64,000 nucleotides of DNA, taken from contig NZ_REFY01000001.1 of NCBI RefSeq assembly GCF_003841485.1, forward strand, positions 496,001 to 560,000. Reading direction: 5' to 3'. This document shows positions 8,539-15,910 of this stretch, piece by piece. Each line of letters opens with the position of its first letter. Position 1 is the first letter of the stretch. The notes beneath the pieces are model-generated. The model had not been told where the DNA came from, made no database searches, and saw nothing but the letters and a program-made list of their open reading frames with translations. A program made the position numbers and the translations under genes. This DNA is from Natrarchaeobius halalkaliphilus. Lineage in GTDB: Archaea; Halobacteriota; Halobacteria; Halobacteriales; Natrialbaceae.

Positions 8539-9732
8539 ATGGACTCGGATGAGGTGGCGGAGTACGTTGAGCGGTCACAACAGTTGCTCGAGGCCTCTCC
8601 ACAAATGAACGAGCAGAACACCAAAGTTCGACTCGTTCAACCGCTGCTCGAACTTCTCGGATGGGATCTGTATTCAACAGAGGTTGAACTTGAGTACACG
8701 GTTCCGATGGCATCTGGAAGTACACATGTTGACTACGCCCTTCTCGTCGGTGACTCTCCGGTTGTCTTTGTCGAAGCAAAAGCGGCCAGTTCGGGCCTTA
8801 GTTCACAGCACGTCACACAGCTCAAGAGCTACATGCGACAGGAACTCGATGTAGACTGGGGTATTCTCACCAACGGGAAGGAGTTCGAGGTTCTCACAAA
8901 GGATCAGTATAGCAACGATGGAGAGGAGGTATCGGTGGTACAATTCGATCTTGACGATCTCGCCGAGAACCCGGATGTGCTGGAGTTGCTTTCAAAGGAG
9001 GCGATCCGGTCTGGGAAGGCGGATGAGATTGCTGGTCAGGTAGCGCAGACGAACGAGGCGATCCGGTATCTCAACCAGAACGAGGACGACGTAACAGAGA
9101 CAGTGAGTTCGGCAGTCGAGAGCGAACTCGGAGAAGTCCCGCTGGATTTGGACGAACAGTCTCGAGATTTCGTTCAGAATCTGGCTTCTGCGCTTCAGGA
9201 GCAACGTCAGTTCGTTAGCGAAGATCCGCCAGCTGGAACCGATGAACCACCACCGAGTCCACCAAGAGAAGAACCAGATGAGGATGGTGAACTACAGCCT
9301 CGTCAGAACAAAGTCGTCGGAACCATTACTCGTGACGAGATCGATGGTGACGAAGATGCAACAGTCGCAGTCTATGCTTCTAAAGAATCTGGTCTCACTT
9401 TTTTGAAGGAGAACGCAGCATGGGCCTTCGTCAGGGTGGGGCGAGATATGGATTACATTGCGATGTATATCACAGGCGGTGAGAGCGTAGTCAAATACTT
9501 CGCAGAGGTTGATGAGATTGTAGATCCGGAGGAAGCAGACTTAGAGCGTGATCCGTTAGATTATCTGGATAGGGATTACGTTGGGGAAGGGAAGAAAGTG
9601 ATTAAATTTCAAAATCATACGTTCTACGAACTGGAGGATCCGATACCATTTGAATCTAAGTATCCTCAATCTCGCCGTGATACGACGCTTGGTAAGCTGA
9701 GAGAGGCAGAGACAACTGACGACCTCTTTTAG
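8539..9732 (+). CDS. PD-(D/E)XK nuclease-like protein with HsdR N-terminal-type domain
   Basis: 397 aa from the ATG at 8539; an in-frame TTG at 8515 is less likely because the family-like N-terminus starts at MDSDEVAEYV. Residues 25-110 form an HSDR_N-type fold: NEQNTKVRLVQPLLELLGW, then Asp65 and E79-x-K81 as the nuclease triad. A proline/acidic linker at about 230-260 leads to a C-terminal domain of about 130 aa (AWAFVRVGRDMDYIAMYITG and following) that resembles EVE/ASCH-like modules used by some restriction enzymes to read modified bases; that last link is tentative. Lies directly after the Kiwa pair, same strand, 122 nt gap. Probably a solitary defence nuclease, unproven. Confidence 0.72.
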   Translation: MDSDEVAEYVERSQQLLEASPQMNEQNTKVRLVQPLLELLGWDLYSTEVELEYTVPMASGSTHVDYALLVGDSPVVFVEAKAASSGLSSQHVTQLKSYMRQELDVDWGILTNGKEFEVLTKDQYSNDGEEVSVVQFDLDDLAENPDVLELLSKEAIRSGKADEIAGQVAQTNEAIRYLNQNEDDVTETVSSAVESELGEVPLDLDEQSRDFVQNLASALQEQRQFVSEDPPAGTDEPPPSPPREEPDEDGELQPRQNKVVGTITRDEIDGDEDATVAVYASKESGLTFLKENAAWAFVRVGRDMDYIAMYITGGESVVKYFAEVDEIVDPEEADLERDPLDYLDRDYVGEGKKVIKFQNHTFYELEDPIPFESKYPQSRRDTTLGKLREAETTDDLF

Positions 9733-9855
9733 TCACTTAGAGAGTGGGTCTTGATTTGAGTAGCCCAGGAAATAGCGATTCTGAGTTTCACGAAGCGATC
9801 TGATCAGCGGACGATCGTTCCCTTAGGTCTGGTCGGAAAACCCTTCTGACGAGCC

Positions 9856-10332
9856 GTGAGATCCGAAGAAACTCGGAACGTGAGTGGACAGAGTCTCGGA
9901 CTCGGGAACTTTGAGAGGAATCTCAAGGCAATCCCTAACGGTTTTACCCGACAGGAGATTTGCTCTGCCATGGGAGCATCTGACTGGGCTGGACGCATGG
10001 TGGAACAACTTGAAGATGAATTTGGAACCGCTGAGAAACGTAATCTTCGGATCACAGCGTTAGTGCGTTGGTTCGCTTCTGATCCGGAATATGAGGGACT
10101 CTTTGACGGGAACAGACAAGAGGAACAACACGAATGGAGTCTGCTCACTGACGATCTACCCAGCGTTCTTCGAGAGCAACCCGGCAGCACAATCGAAGAA
10201 AGGTGGAATAACCTCATGCTCGAGTTGGAATACCAGGAGATCGTAGAAGGCGGAGTCTATCTGAATCCTTGGGAACAATTCGATAAAGAGACGTATGACC
10301 CAGATGTGACCCACGACTGGGACGGTAGTTGA
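9856..10332 (+). CDS. Hypothetical island protein
   Basis: 158 aa with GTG start (a second GTG lies at 9880). No family recognised. It contains a helical stretch at about 28-75 (FTRQEICSAMGASDW) that could be a helix-turn-helix, but the match is not strong. The C-terminus carries WNNLMLELEYQEIVEGGVYLNPW, reminiscent of small winged-helix ends. Composition is acidic and haloarchaeal, and the frame has no competing recognised gene. Same strand as the nuclease-like gene upstream, 123 nt away, so it could belong to the same defence unit. Confidence 0.6.
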   Translation: MRSEETRNVSGQSLGLGNFERNLKAIPNGFTRQEICSAMGASDWAGRMVEQLEDEFGTAEKRNLRITALVRWFASDPEYEGLFDGNRQEEQHEWSLLTDDLPSVLREQPGSTIEERWNNLMLELEYQEIVEGGVYLNPWEQFDKETYDPDVTHDWDGS

Positions 10333-10533
10333 TGAGCTGAATCCCTGCACTTCTCGAGGGACAGCTCTCGATCGGGGTGAAAAAACCTGTTCCTGAGGAT
10401 GTTCGGGGAGATTCGACTACTGTCCGATCAATCCCTTCGGACTGACCCAGAAATGCCGGTAGCAAGTCATGGGAGCCGGGAAAAGTCGCTTGCTGAAAGT
10501 ATAGAGTCCAGACTACCCATGGAGATCACTGTG

Positions 10534-10565
10534 AAGGTCCGCTGAATCGCGGACCTTGAATTTTT
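10534..10565 (+). terminator. Perfect 9-bp hairpin followed by T5
   Basis: AAGGTCCGC (10534-10542), loop TGAATC, GCGGACCTT (10549-10557), then GAA and TTTTT (10561-10565). The shape is that of an intrinsic terminator or a stable 5' leader hairpin. It ends one base before the next ATG (10567), an unusual place for either. The preceding 200 bases (10333-10533) show no gene. Confidence 0.55.
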
Positions 10566-10566
10566 C

Positions 10567-11001
10567 ATGATGGAACTAATCTCCGACGCGGCGGACCAGA
10601 TCGACCCAGTGAACGCCGACCTCGAGGTAATTGGAATTCCTGGTGGGATTGGAAAGGAGTTGGAAGACTACGCGATTGAAGGTGCCCACGTTCGGGGCGC
10701 TCGTTACATGAACACCATGTCGGGCACCGATATTGGAATCAACTCCAAGCCAAAGCGGGTCTACCTGCAACCAACGATCTGCTTGGGAGAGGGCGAGGAC
10801 GCGGAGATGGTAGACGTAATCAGTTTCGAGGAATTGTCGGCGCTTCCAGCTGAGTATAGATCGGATCTGAAGATCGACGCGGCGGCCATGACTAACAAGC
10901 TGATTGAGAAGCCCCTGGATGAGATCCTGCAAGCGGTGGGCGTTGATACCAAGGCGGCCATAAAAGGCCAATCTCAGACCGGACTGGCGGCCTTCATGTG
11001 A
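10567..11001 (+). CDS. Hypothetical virus/plasmid-like protein
   Basis: 144 aa; two adjacent in-frame ATGs (10567, 10570). Not recognised. It shows a Rossmann-like beginning (VIGIPGGIGKELEDYAIEGA) and a regular acidic composition. No ribosome-binding site precedes the start because a hairpin and T-tract run up to it, so the true start may be leaderless or further in (ATGs near residues 48-51). It opens the run of small genes at 10.5-14.1 kb that looks like haloarchaeal virus or plasmid cargo. Function unknown. Confidence 0.55.
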   Translation: MMELISDAADQIDPVNADLEVIGIPGGIGKELEDYAIEGAHVRGARYMNTMSGTDIGINSKPKRVYLQPTICLGEGEDAEMVDVISFEELSALPAEYRSDLKIDAAAMTNKLIEKPLDEILQAVGVDTKAAIKGQSQTGLAAFM

Positions 11002-11003
11002 TT

Positions 11004-11165
11004 ATGACGAACAAGAAAGGAAGATTCGCAAAGTGCTACGGTTGTAACGATCGGAAAATGTTGTACCCGGAATACAAGTTGTTCAAAGATTGGTATTGCT
11101 ATTCGTGTTACTGTGACGATAGCGTAATAAAGGAAATGGACGCTTCGGATATGACGTGGGTGTAG
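11004..11165 (+). CDS. Small zinc-finger protein (53 aa)
   Basis: Starts with ATG two bases after the preceding stop and ends at TAG 11163-11165. Two cysteine pairs, CYGC and CYSC, lie about 22 residues apart (residues 11-14 and 32-35), a typical zinc ribbon, with a basic N-terminus MTNKKGRFAKC. Such tiny CxxC proteins are abundant in haloarchaeal viruses and plasmids. Tight spacing suggests cotranscription with the gene upstream. Role unknown; nucleic-acid or protein binding is inference from the fold. Confidence 0.6.
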   Translation: MTNKKGRFAKCYGCNDRKMLYPEYKLFKDWYCYSCYCDDSVIKEMDASDMTWV

Positions 11166-11235
11166 TTTACTCACATTGTCACACCCAATTGTACCCGCGC
11201 AATCATTTATGGACAGTGCTGTGCTGGACCACACT

Positions 11236-11472
11236 ATGAATTCGCAAGAACTCACACATCTTCATGCGTTGCTGTACGAGGTGCGCGTCGAACTCGAGGA
11301 CCAGGACAAGGTACCTGCTGGGGCGTTCTCGGAATATGATTCGAAAAACGTTCGTCCGGATTACATCCACCGTCCTCAAGACGCGCACGAAGATGGGATT
11401 CGCCTATTGCTAAAGGGCATCCGACACTCAATAAAGCGCGATCCACCGCCGGAAAAGGAGATGACAATGTAA
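11236..11472 (+). CDS. UPF0058 family protein
   Basis: 78 aa from the ATG at 11236; the frame extends upstream to 11176 but the family's N-terminus starts at MNSQELTHLHALLYEV. The conserved LHALL and the later IHRPQDAHEDGI segment, with paired histidines likely to bind metal, match UPF0058, a small archaeal helical family common in haloarchaea and their viruses. No biochemical function is established. Part of the same-strand run of small genes in the island. Confidence 0.75.
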   Translation: MNSQELTHLHALLYEVRVELEDQDKVPAGAFSEYDSKNVRPDYIHRPQDAHEDGIRLLLKGIRHSIKRDPPPEKEMTM

Positions 11473-11494
11473 TATCAATCATCACGTCAATATT

Positions 11495-11674
11495 ATGACG
11501 CCCACTTTTGAGGAGGAGCTGGATCAAAGTAGCATAAGTGCCGTCGTGATAGAAAACCCATACTCGGCCAACGAGTGCGTTCTGTATCCATCAAACGCAA
11601 CGGACGAAAAACTGGAAACGATGTGGGTTCTTGCGAAGGACGGTGATTACACCTGCTTAGAAGATATGCAGTAA
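11495..11674 (+). CDS. Small haloarchaeal protein, DUF7511-like
   Basis: 59 aa, ATG at 11495 to TAA at 11674. The pattern of an N-terminal beta strand (SAVVIENPYSANECVLYP) followed by a Trp-containing strand (METMWVLA-like) and a C-terminal CLEDMQ fits the short DUF7511 proteins that I recall from haloarchaea, typically 55-70 aa. Function unknown. Follows UPF0058 by 22 nt on the same strand and is probably in the same transcript. Confidence 0.6.
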   Translation: MTPTFEEELDQSSISAVVIENPYSANECVLYPSNATDEKLETMWVLAKDGDYTCLEDMQ

Positions 11675-11700
11675 CAGAGCGACGAGCGAACTGACTATAA

Positions 11701-11865
11701 TTCCCAAACTGGGAATACCACTGGCCGATCATCAAATCGAGCCTTCGCTCCGATCAGCCAGAATCTGAAGAATCGGATCAGATAGAGTCTCAACAGCGGG
11801 AAGCGGCGGACGAACAACCCACCCCGCAGGGTGGCGGGCAGACCTTACTCGGAGAATTCCAATGA
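11701..11865 (+). pseudogene. C-terminal relic of a lost gene
   Basis: An open frame directly after a TAA (11698-11700) encodes a 54-residue peptide with a convincing protein C-terminus: FPNWEYHWPI, then an acidic Gln/Glu-rich linker, then PQGGGQTLLGEFQ and TGA. It has no ATG, GTG or TTG anywhere in frame. The TGA overlaps the ATG of the DUF4326 gene as ATGA, the arrangement of coupled operon genes. I infer a deleted upstream gene whose tail is left behind. Confidence 0.4.
11794..11809 (+). repeat. 16-nt direct repeat, copy 1
   Basis: CAGCGGGAAGCGGCGG; identical copy at 13245-13260. The copies flank the DUF4326 and transglycosylase-like genes. Copy 1 lies inside the gene relic, encoding QREAA. 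Confidence 0.6.
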
Positions 11866-12188
11866 CAACAGAGAGAGTCCACAAGTCGGAACCGCACGAT
11901 GTGTATATCGGTCGCGGTCAGAACGGTGAGACGAACATGGGCGGCGTCCCGATCGGCGTGACCGGGTGGCTGGGCAACCCTTACAAGGAGTCTCACTACG
12001 GACGCGAGAAGTGTATCGAGCTATTCGAACGCGATCTCGGTTGGATGGTCGAGGGCAACCCAGTTTTCCGGGCGAAGTTGGTGAGTCTGTACGGAAAGAC
12101 GTTGGGCTGCTACTGCTTCGATCACCAGGAGTGCCACGGTGACGTAATCGTTTCCAAGATCAACGAGCTGTACCTGGAGTCTCTATGA
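11862..12188 (+). CDS. DUF4326 domain protein
   Basis: 108 aa. Family marks are YIGRG at 15-19, GWLGNPY at 35-41 and the C-terminal metal-site-like LGCYCFDHQECHGDVI (Cys83, Cys85, Cys91, His92). DUF4326 is widespread in phages and archaeal viruses; the Cys/His cluster suggests a bound metal. The ATG overlaps the TGA of an upstream relic, and the stop overlaps the ATG of the next gene (12185), so it is translationally tied to the transglycosylase-like protein. A joint role in base modification is my inference. The exact reaction of DUF4326 is unknown to me. Confidence 0.85.
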   Translation: MTTERVHKSEPHDVYIGRGQNGETNMGGVPIGVTGWLGNPYKESHYGREKCIELFERDLGWMVEGNPVFRAKLVSLYGKTLGCYCFDHQECHGDVIVSKINELYLESL

Positions 12189-13090
12189 GTGTCCCGGCGT
12201 CGGCCCGTTACAATCCTACGGGACAGAACGTGGACGTAATCTCCACGGTCAACGGTGGCGAGGAAGCGTCGTGGGCGATCTATCGCGGTGGTGGTCTGGT
12301 CGGGATGGAAAGCGACAACACCCGGCCACCCGCCGACGTTCCGATTGATTTCGTGGACTGGCCGTTCTCGAAAGACGGTGAGCAATCGTTCGAGGACCAC
12401 CTACAGGTCGTGAAAGAGGAAAAGCCGATGTACGCGGTCGCTCCGGACGTTGAGAACGGGCGAGATGTTTCCACTGTTCTTGAGTACGCCGATCAGTTAG
12501 ACTCGCACGCGGGCGTTGTAATTGTCGTCCCCAAGGACGCGCACCCCGAGGACGTGGGTGACGATTATCGCATTGGAATTCCGTGCCAGGATCGGTTCGG
12601 CGGCGTGCCGTGGTCGATCTGGGAGTACCGGAATTGCGAACAGGTTCACCTACTCGGTGGCAGCCCGGTTCGTCACGCCGACTTCAAGCACTACGTGAAC
12701 GTCCGGTCGGTGGACACGGCGTCGATCGTGAAGGCTGCGTACCGTGGTGGATTCTGGAACGAGGGCGGTTGGCACAAAGACACTCTCGGATTCTACGGGT
12801 CGCTCGAGGCCAGCATTGATGGGATGAACCGATTCTGGAACGGTGGCGTTTCGGTGTTCGGGCAGGAGAGGGCGCGGGCGCTTCCCGCTGGTACCGAACT
12901 CCCGGAACAGGAACGCGAGGAATTGCTGACCCGTGGGGAGATCCCCGATCGGTGGTTACACATCAAGTATCCGATAGAGTTGGAAGCGATTGAAGATCAG
13001 ATTGACCCGAACGAGAATCCGTGGCCGCCAAGCGATACGTTGGGTGATGGCGATCGAGTTCCGTTTCCGGGTCGGGCAGCGTTCTACTGA
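12185..13090 (+). CDS. Transglycosylase-like protein, candidate DpdA-type 7-deazaguanine DNA transglycosylase
   Basis: 301 aa. A barrel-like series is visible: YAVAPDVENG (Asp88), VVIVVPK (111-117), the YRIGIPCQDRFGG block (128-140), CEQVHLLGGSP (151-161) and RSVDTAS (174-180, Asp177). The order of an APD motif, a strand ending in a GGS turn and an SVD-T motif parallels phage TGT-like proteins that insert preQ0-type bases into DNA, in which two aspartates are catalytic. A DpdA subfamily restricted to archaeal viruses has been described (DpdA4); whether this is a member needs alignment. It may be the family recorded as DUF6610. Coupled to DUF4326 (ATGA-type overlap). A Trp-rich C-terminal half is unexplained. 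Confidence 0.5.
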   Translation: MSVPASARYNPTGQNVDVISTVNGGEEASWAIYRGGGLVGMESDNTRPPADVPIDFVDWPFSKDGEQSFEDHLQVVKEEKPMYAVAPDVENGRDVSTVLEYADQLDSHAGVVIVVPKDAHPEDVGDDYRIGIPCQDRFGGVPWSIWEYRNCEQVHLLGGSPVRHADFKHYVNVRSVDTASIVKAAYRGGFWNEGGWHKDTLGFYGSLEASIDGMNRFWNGGVSVFGQERARALPAGTELPEQEREELLTRGEIPDRWLHIKYPIELEAIEDQIDPNENPWPPSDTLGDGDRVPFPGRAAFY

Positions 13091-13399
13091 TACCTATCTT
13101 CACCCACCCCCACCCCCTATATATACCGTTGTCCATCACTTAGGGTGAAGCCAGTGTGGGAGGTCTGAAACGAACACTCATTTTAGATGTTGGTGGGGAT
13201 CTGAACACAGTCCAATAACGAATTGTGGAGCAGTTACTTTGGATCAGCGGGAAGCGGCGGCGTCCATGGTTGCGGGGCCTTCCCGCTGAGAACAACCCTG
13301 CGTAAGAGACGATAATAACAGTAGTTGGTAGTTCGGTTTCTTTATTTAGAGTTGACTGTGAAACTCGCGTTCAGTATAGGGCAAGTCGTGACCGATGCT
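13091..13399. other. Intergenic stretch with inverted repeat
   Basis: No gene seen. It has a C-rich tract, a TATATATA box around 13119-13127 with no obvious ORF behind it, and an 11-bp perfect inverted repeat at 13244-13289 described separately. Confidence 0.6.
13244..13289. repeat. 11-bp inverted repeat containing 16-nt direct repeat copy 2
   Basis: TCAGCGGGAAG (13244-13254) pairs perfectly with CTTCCCGCTGA (13279-13289) around a 24-nt spacer. The left arm is part of the second copy (13245-13260) of the repeat first seen at 11794. May be a transcription end for the DUF4326/transglycosylase pair or the trace of a recombination event. Confidence 0.5.
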
Positions 13400-13573
13400 T
13401 TACGCAGACTGTAGGTGTCCGTCAGCAAACATCAGTACCGCAAAGACTGCTAGTGCGATGAATAGTGATAGTCCCCCACCATAGTTAGTTCCGAAGGTAC
13501 GTCCCACGATAAAGCCAGTAAGAGATGAAATCAGGCACATCACAAAGAGGCGTTTGTCGGGGGGATTGCCCAT
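13400..13573 (-). CDS. Small two-helix membrane protein (57 aa)
   Basis: ATG at 13573 and TAA at 13400-13402. The peptide has a short charged N-terminus (MGNPPDKR) and two hydrophobic segments, about 9-23 and 35-49, split by a Gly-rich turn (GTNYGGG). It is read on the strand opposite to its neighbours. No family recognised; small double-helix proteins like this are frequent in haloarchaeal proviruses and can be holin-like or accessory, but nothing here decides. Confidence 0.45.
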   Translation of the reverse strand: MGNPPDKRLFVMCLISSLTGFIVGRTFGTNYGGGLSLFIALAVFAVLMFADGHLQSA

Positions 13574-13702
13574 ACGCTAATGTTGATTTAGCTAACTATA
13601 TACCTTCTCCAATTCGTTCAGTAAGCACACGTAGTTAACGAATCATCCGACTCAGTTTCAGGGGCGGTTCTGAATAAAAAATCGTGCTGCTATCTACTGA
13701 TA

Positions 13703-13858
13703 ATGGAAACCGCATGGAGAGTCGAGGAAACCTGTCCTCGATGTGATGACGACAGCGATGTATGGGTGTTCGAAAAAGACGAAGGAGCGAAGGTGAAGAA
13801 GTGTTATACCTGCCACTCGTGCGGTTGTGAGTGGTCAGAGATGGTGGAACGTAGCTAA
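13703..13858 (+). CDS. Small zinc-ribbon protein (51 aa)
   Basis: ATG at 13703 to TAA at 13858. Cysteines form CPRC (11-14) and CYTCHSCGC (34-42), a zinc ribbon with an extra CxC. A basic stretch (AKVKK) precedes the second knuckle. It is a second such mini-protein in the island after 11004-11165. Followed 34 nt later by the KOW-like protein on the same strand. Virus/plasmid-type accessory gene of unknown role. Confidence 0.55.
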   Translation: METAWRVEETCPRCDDDSDVWVFEKDEGAKVKKCYTCHSCGCEWSEMVERS

Positions 13859-13892
13859 CTAAAAAGGAGCGGCTTCATTTAGTAGATACCAG

Positions 13893-14120
13893 ATGCCCCA
13901 ATTCACGGAAGGCGACCGCGTTCGCGTTGATATACCGGACGAGCTGGACCCCGATCACGATCGGTATCACGGTCGGCATGGGAAGGTTGTCGAGATAATG
14001 GAAGACGATGCAGGAGACGAGACCGGGAATGATCAGGATTCGTTCTTATTACAGGTTGAATTTGATTCTGGCGAGACGATGGGTTTTCGAGGCCACGACT
14101 TACGGCCCCCATTGGAATAA
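13893..14120 (+). CDS. Small haloarchaeal SH3/KOW-like protein
   Basis: 75 aa. An N-terminal FTEGDRVRVDIP strand, a DPDHDRYHGRHGKVVEI turn and a C-terminal DSGETMGFRGHDLRPP give the outline of a small beta-barrel similar to the KOW/eL21-type domain, which often binds RNA. Closely related short proteins are common in haloarchaea, usually as stand-alone genes near mobile DNA. The central DDAGDETGNDQDS loop is highly acidic. Function unknown. Confidence 0.7.
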   Translation: MPQFTEGDRVRVDIPDELDPDHDRYHGRHGKVVEIMEDDAGDETGNDQDSFLLQVEFDSGETMGFRGHDLRPPLE

Positions 14121-14466
14121 CGAGTTGAACTGATTACTTCCTTTTCTGCATTTTGCCAGCAATATTTGCACTGAGTTCGAAATGGTGATCCCGGACCAGG
14201 GGACCCGCCAAGAACATTCGACCAGAAGACACAACTCGAGTCGAGCCTTCCCATAATTTGACTCATGCTGTGAGCAAATACGTTCTGGTTTTAATGACTG
14301 ATCGGCTAAATACGGCCGATCTGATGGAATGTGGCAGGAATGGCTCTGTTCCCGCTGTTCATAATTTCCAAATTCAGGGACAGTAATTTCTTGTTTTTAA
14401 ATAAGGTAGTATGTATATGAAAAACGGATATAGGGTTTGGATCGATAGGTGCAAGCTAAAAATCAG
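14121..14466. other. Intergenic, AT-rich, one inverted repeat
   Basis: No gene supported. A 7-bp inverted repeat GATCGGC (14300-14306) / GCCGATC (14315-14321) may end transcription of the 13.7-14.1 kb genes or the regulator at 14467. The stretch 14390-14460 is AT-rich. Confidence 0.5.
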
Positions 14467-14835
14467 TTACAACTGAGAAAGGAATGGCACCAGATTGCTC
14501 AGTTTCTCCGTCGGTTCTACAACTGTCCGTTCTTGGTCATAGTTCACGATTCCTTCCTCAGCCAGTTTTGGGATGTGGATGTGATATAGCGAGATGAAAA
14601 CTTGCTCAATCTGTTCTTTGTCTCCCTCAGTTATTTCCACACCTTGTTCTTTTTCGATGATTTCATTCCGAAGATCACGAATGGTCAATACCCCATCAGA
14701 GGCTACCAAAAGTTCAATGACAATACGACGGTGACGATGGGAGAGAAGATCAAAGACCGTATCTGGAGATATGTTTTCTATCGACTCAAACATTTCTTCC
14801 GAGGATTGCGTACTCCTCCGTGTATCATCACTCAT
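14467..14835 (-). CDS. Winged-helix regulator, DUF7344-like
   Basis: 122 aa. The block ISPDTVFDLLSHRHRRIVIELL at about 22-43 is typical of the DUF7344 haloarchaeal winged-helix proteins; a recognition-helix region follows (LTIRDLRNEIIEKE), then a segment with LYHIHIPKLAEEGIVNYD, which is the wing. Members are single-domain transcription regulators of mostly unknown targets. Stands 66 nt from another regulator on the same strand at the right end of the island and may control island genes (inference). Confidence 0.8.
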   Translation of the reverse strand: MSDDTRRSTQSSEEMFESIENISPDTVFDLLSHRHRRIVIELLVASDGVLTIRDLRNEIIEKEQGVEITEGDKEQIEQVFISLYHIHIPKLAEEGIVNYDQERTVVEPTEKLSNLVPFLSQL

Positions 14836-14901
14836 TATCTTTATTAATGCTGTTACACGGATGAATATCGTGCCTGCCTTGGAAGACTTTTAAATATTGA
14901 C

Positions 14902-15561
14902 TTATATATCGGCTGGTACATCTTGAGTTGAGAGCGTGGACTCAATTATCTTCCCAGTACCGCGTCGGAGTAGTTCTGAGAGGGATTGGTGAGATATATC
15001 GAGTTTTTCTGCGAGTTCGCGGGCTGAAATCTCACGTGGCACTTCGTAGTACCCATGTTCCTGTGCAGCTACGAGGGCATTATGTTGGGCAGGGGTCAAT
15101 TCGCCAAACGAGACTCGAGGGCTTCCCGGCTCGGTAAGATCCAGTAATTCGAACGAATGGTCCTGTTCAGTCAGCCTTTTACGGAATCTGTCGAATTGAT
15201 CTCGTGAGACAAACCGAATTCGCAGCTGCCACCCATGAGCTGTGGCTTCGGCGTGTAAGATTGATCCTTGTTGGTCGATGTATTTGTTCACTCGCTCCTC
15301 AACGTCGTCGGCCCATTCGAGGTGATAGTATTTCTCCTCCTCAAACGATGTTGTCTCAACGATTCGTCTAATAGATGGATCGTTCGACAGGGCCTCATCA
15401 GCGGTATCAAAATTATTGCTGGCAACCCAGAGGCATGGCATTGTCCACTTCGTGCTGTGAGCAGCGATACGCTCGGCTTCGACCTTCATCTCTGGTTCAT
15501 CCGTGAACGCCTGTGTGAGAGCAACAGCGTCGTGTTCAAGTTCGAAGGTCGCAATCAGCAT
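14902..15561 (-). CDS. Bacterioopsin-activator-type HTH regulator (HTH-10 family)
   Basis: 219 aa. An N-terminal sensory-like region of about 150 aa is followed by the HTH-10 domain: LTPAQHNALVAAQEHGYYEVPRE at about 155-177 and SARELAEKLDISHQSLSELLRRG at about 179-201. This arrangement is the standard Bat-like regulator of haloarchaea. No ligand domain is recognised in the N-terminus. Last CDS of the island before the tRNA scar; target genes unknown. Confidence 0.9.
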   Translation of the reverse strand: MLIATFELEHDAVALTQAFTDEPEMKVEAERIAAHSTKWTMPCLWVASNNFDTADEALSNDPSIRRIVETTSFEEEKYYHLEWADDVEERVNKYIDQQGSILHAEATAHGWQLRIRFVSRDQFDRFRKRLTEQDHSFELLDLTEPGSPRVSFGELTPAQHNALVAAQEHGYYEVPREISARELAEKLDISHQSLSELLRRGTGKIIESTLSTQDVPADI

Positions 15562-15910
15562 ACGAATAGAACGGACCCCAAGGGGAAAACCGACGGGTTC
15601 AGTCGGATACGTATAATGTTAGGTTAGACCAGATTTGATCGATCGATTTGTGGACTATTTTTCTCAGCTCATTTAGGGGATTCCGAGTGAATGAAAAACA
15701 ACTGCCGTGCTACATACAGCCTCTGTACTCGCCATCACATATAGGCCGGTCACAACTATTTCAGAACAACCTGTCACCACAGCCAGGCAGGTGGGTTTTA
15801 TATACTGTCAGTCCTTCCTATATTACGACGCGGTCGAAAAATTCCCTGAAGACGGCTGTGGTCCGGGTACAGCCCTCCTACTATGGGTTGCGAGGAACGA
15901 AGTTACTCGC

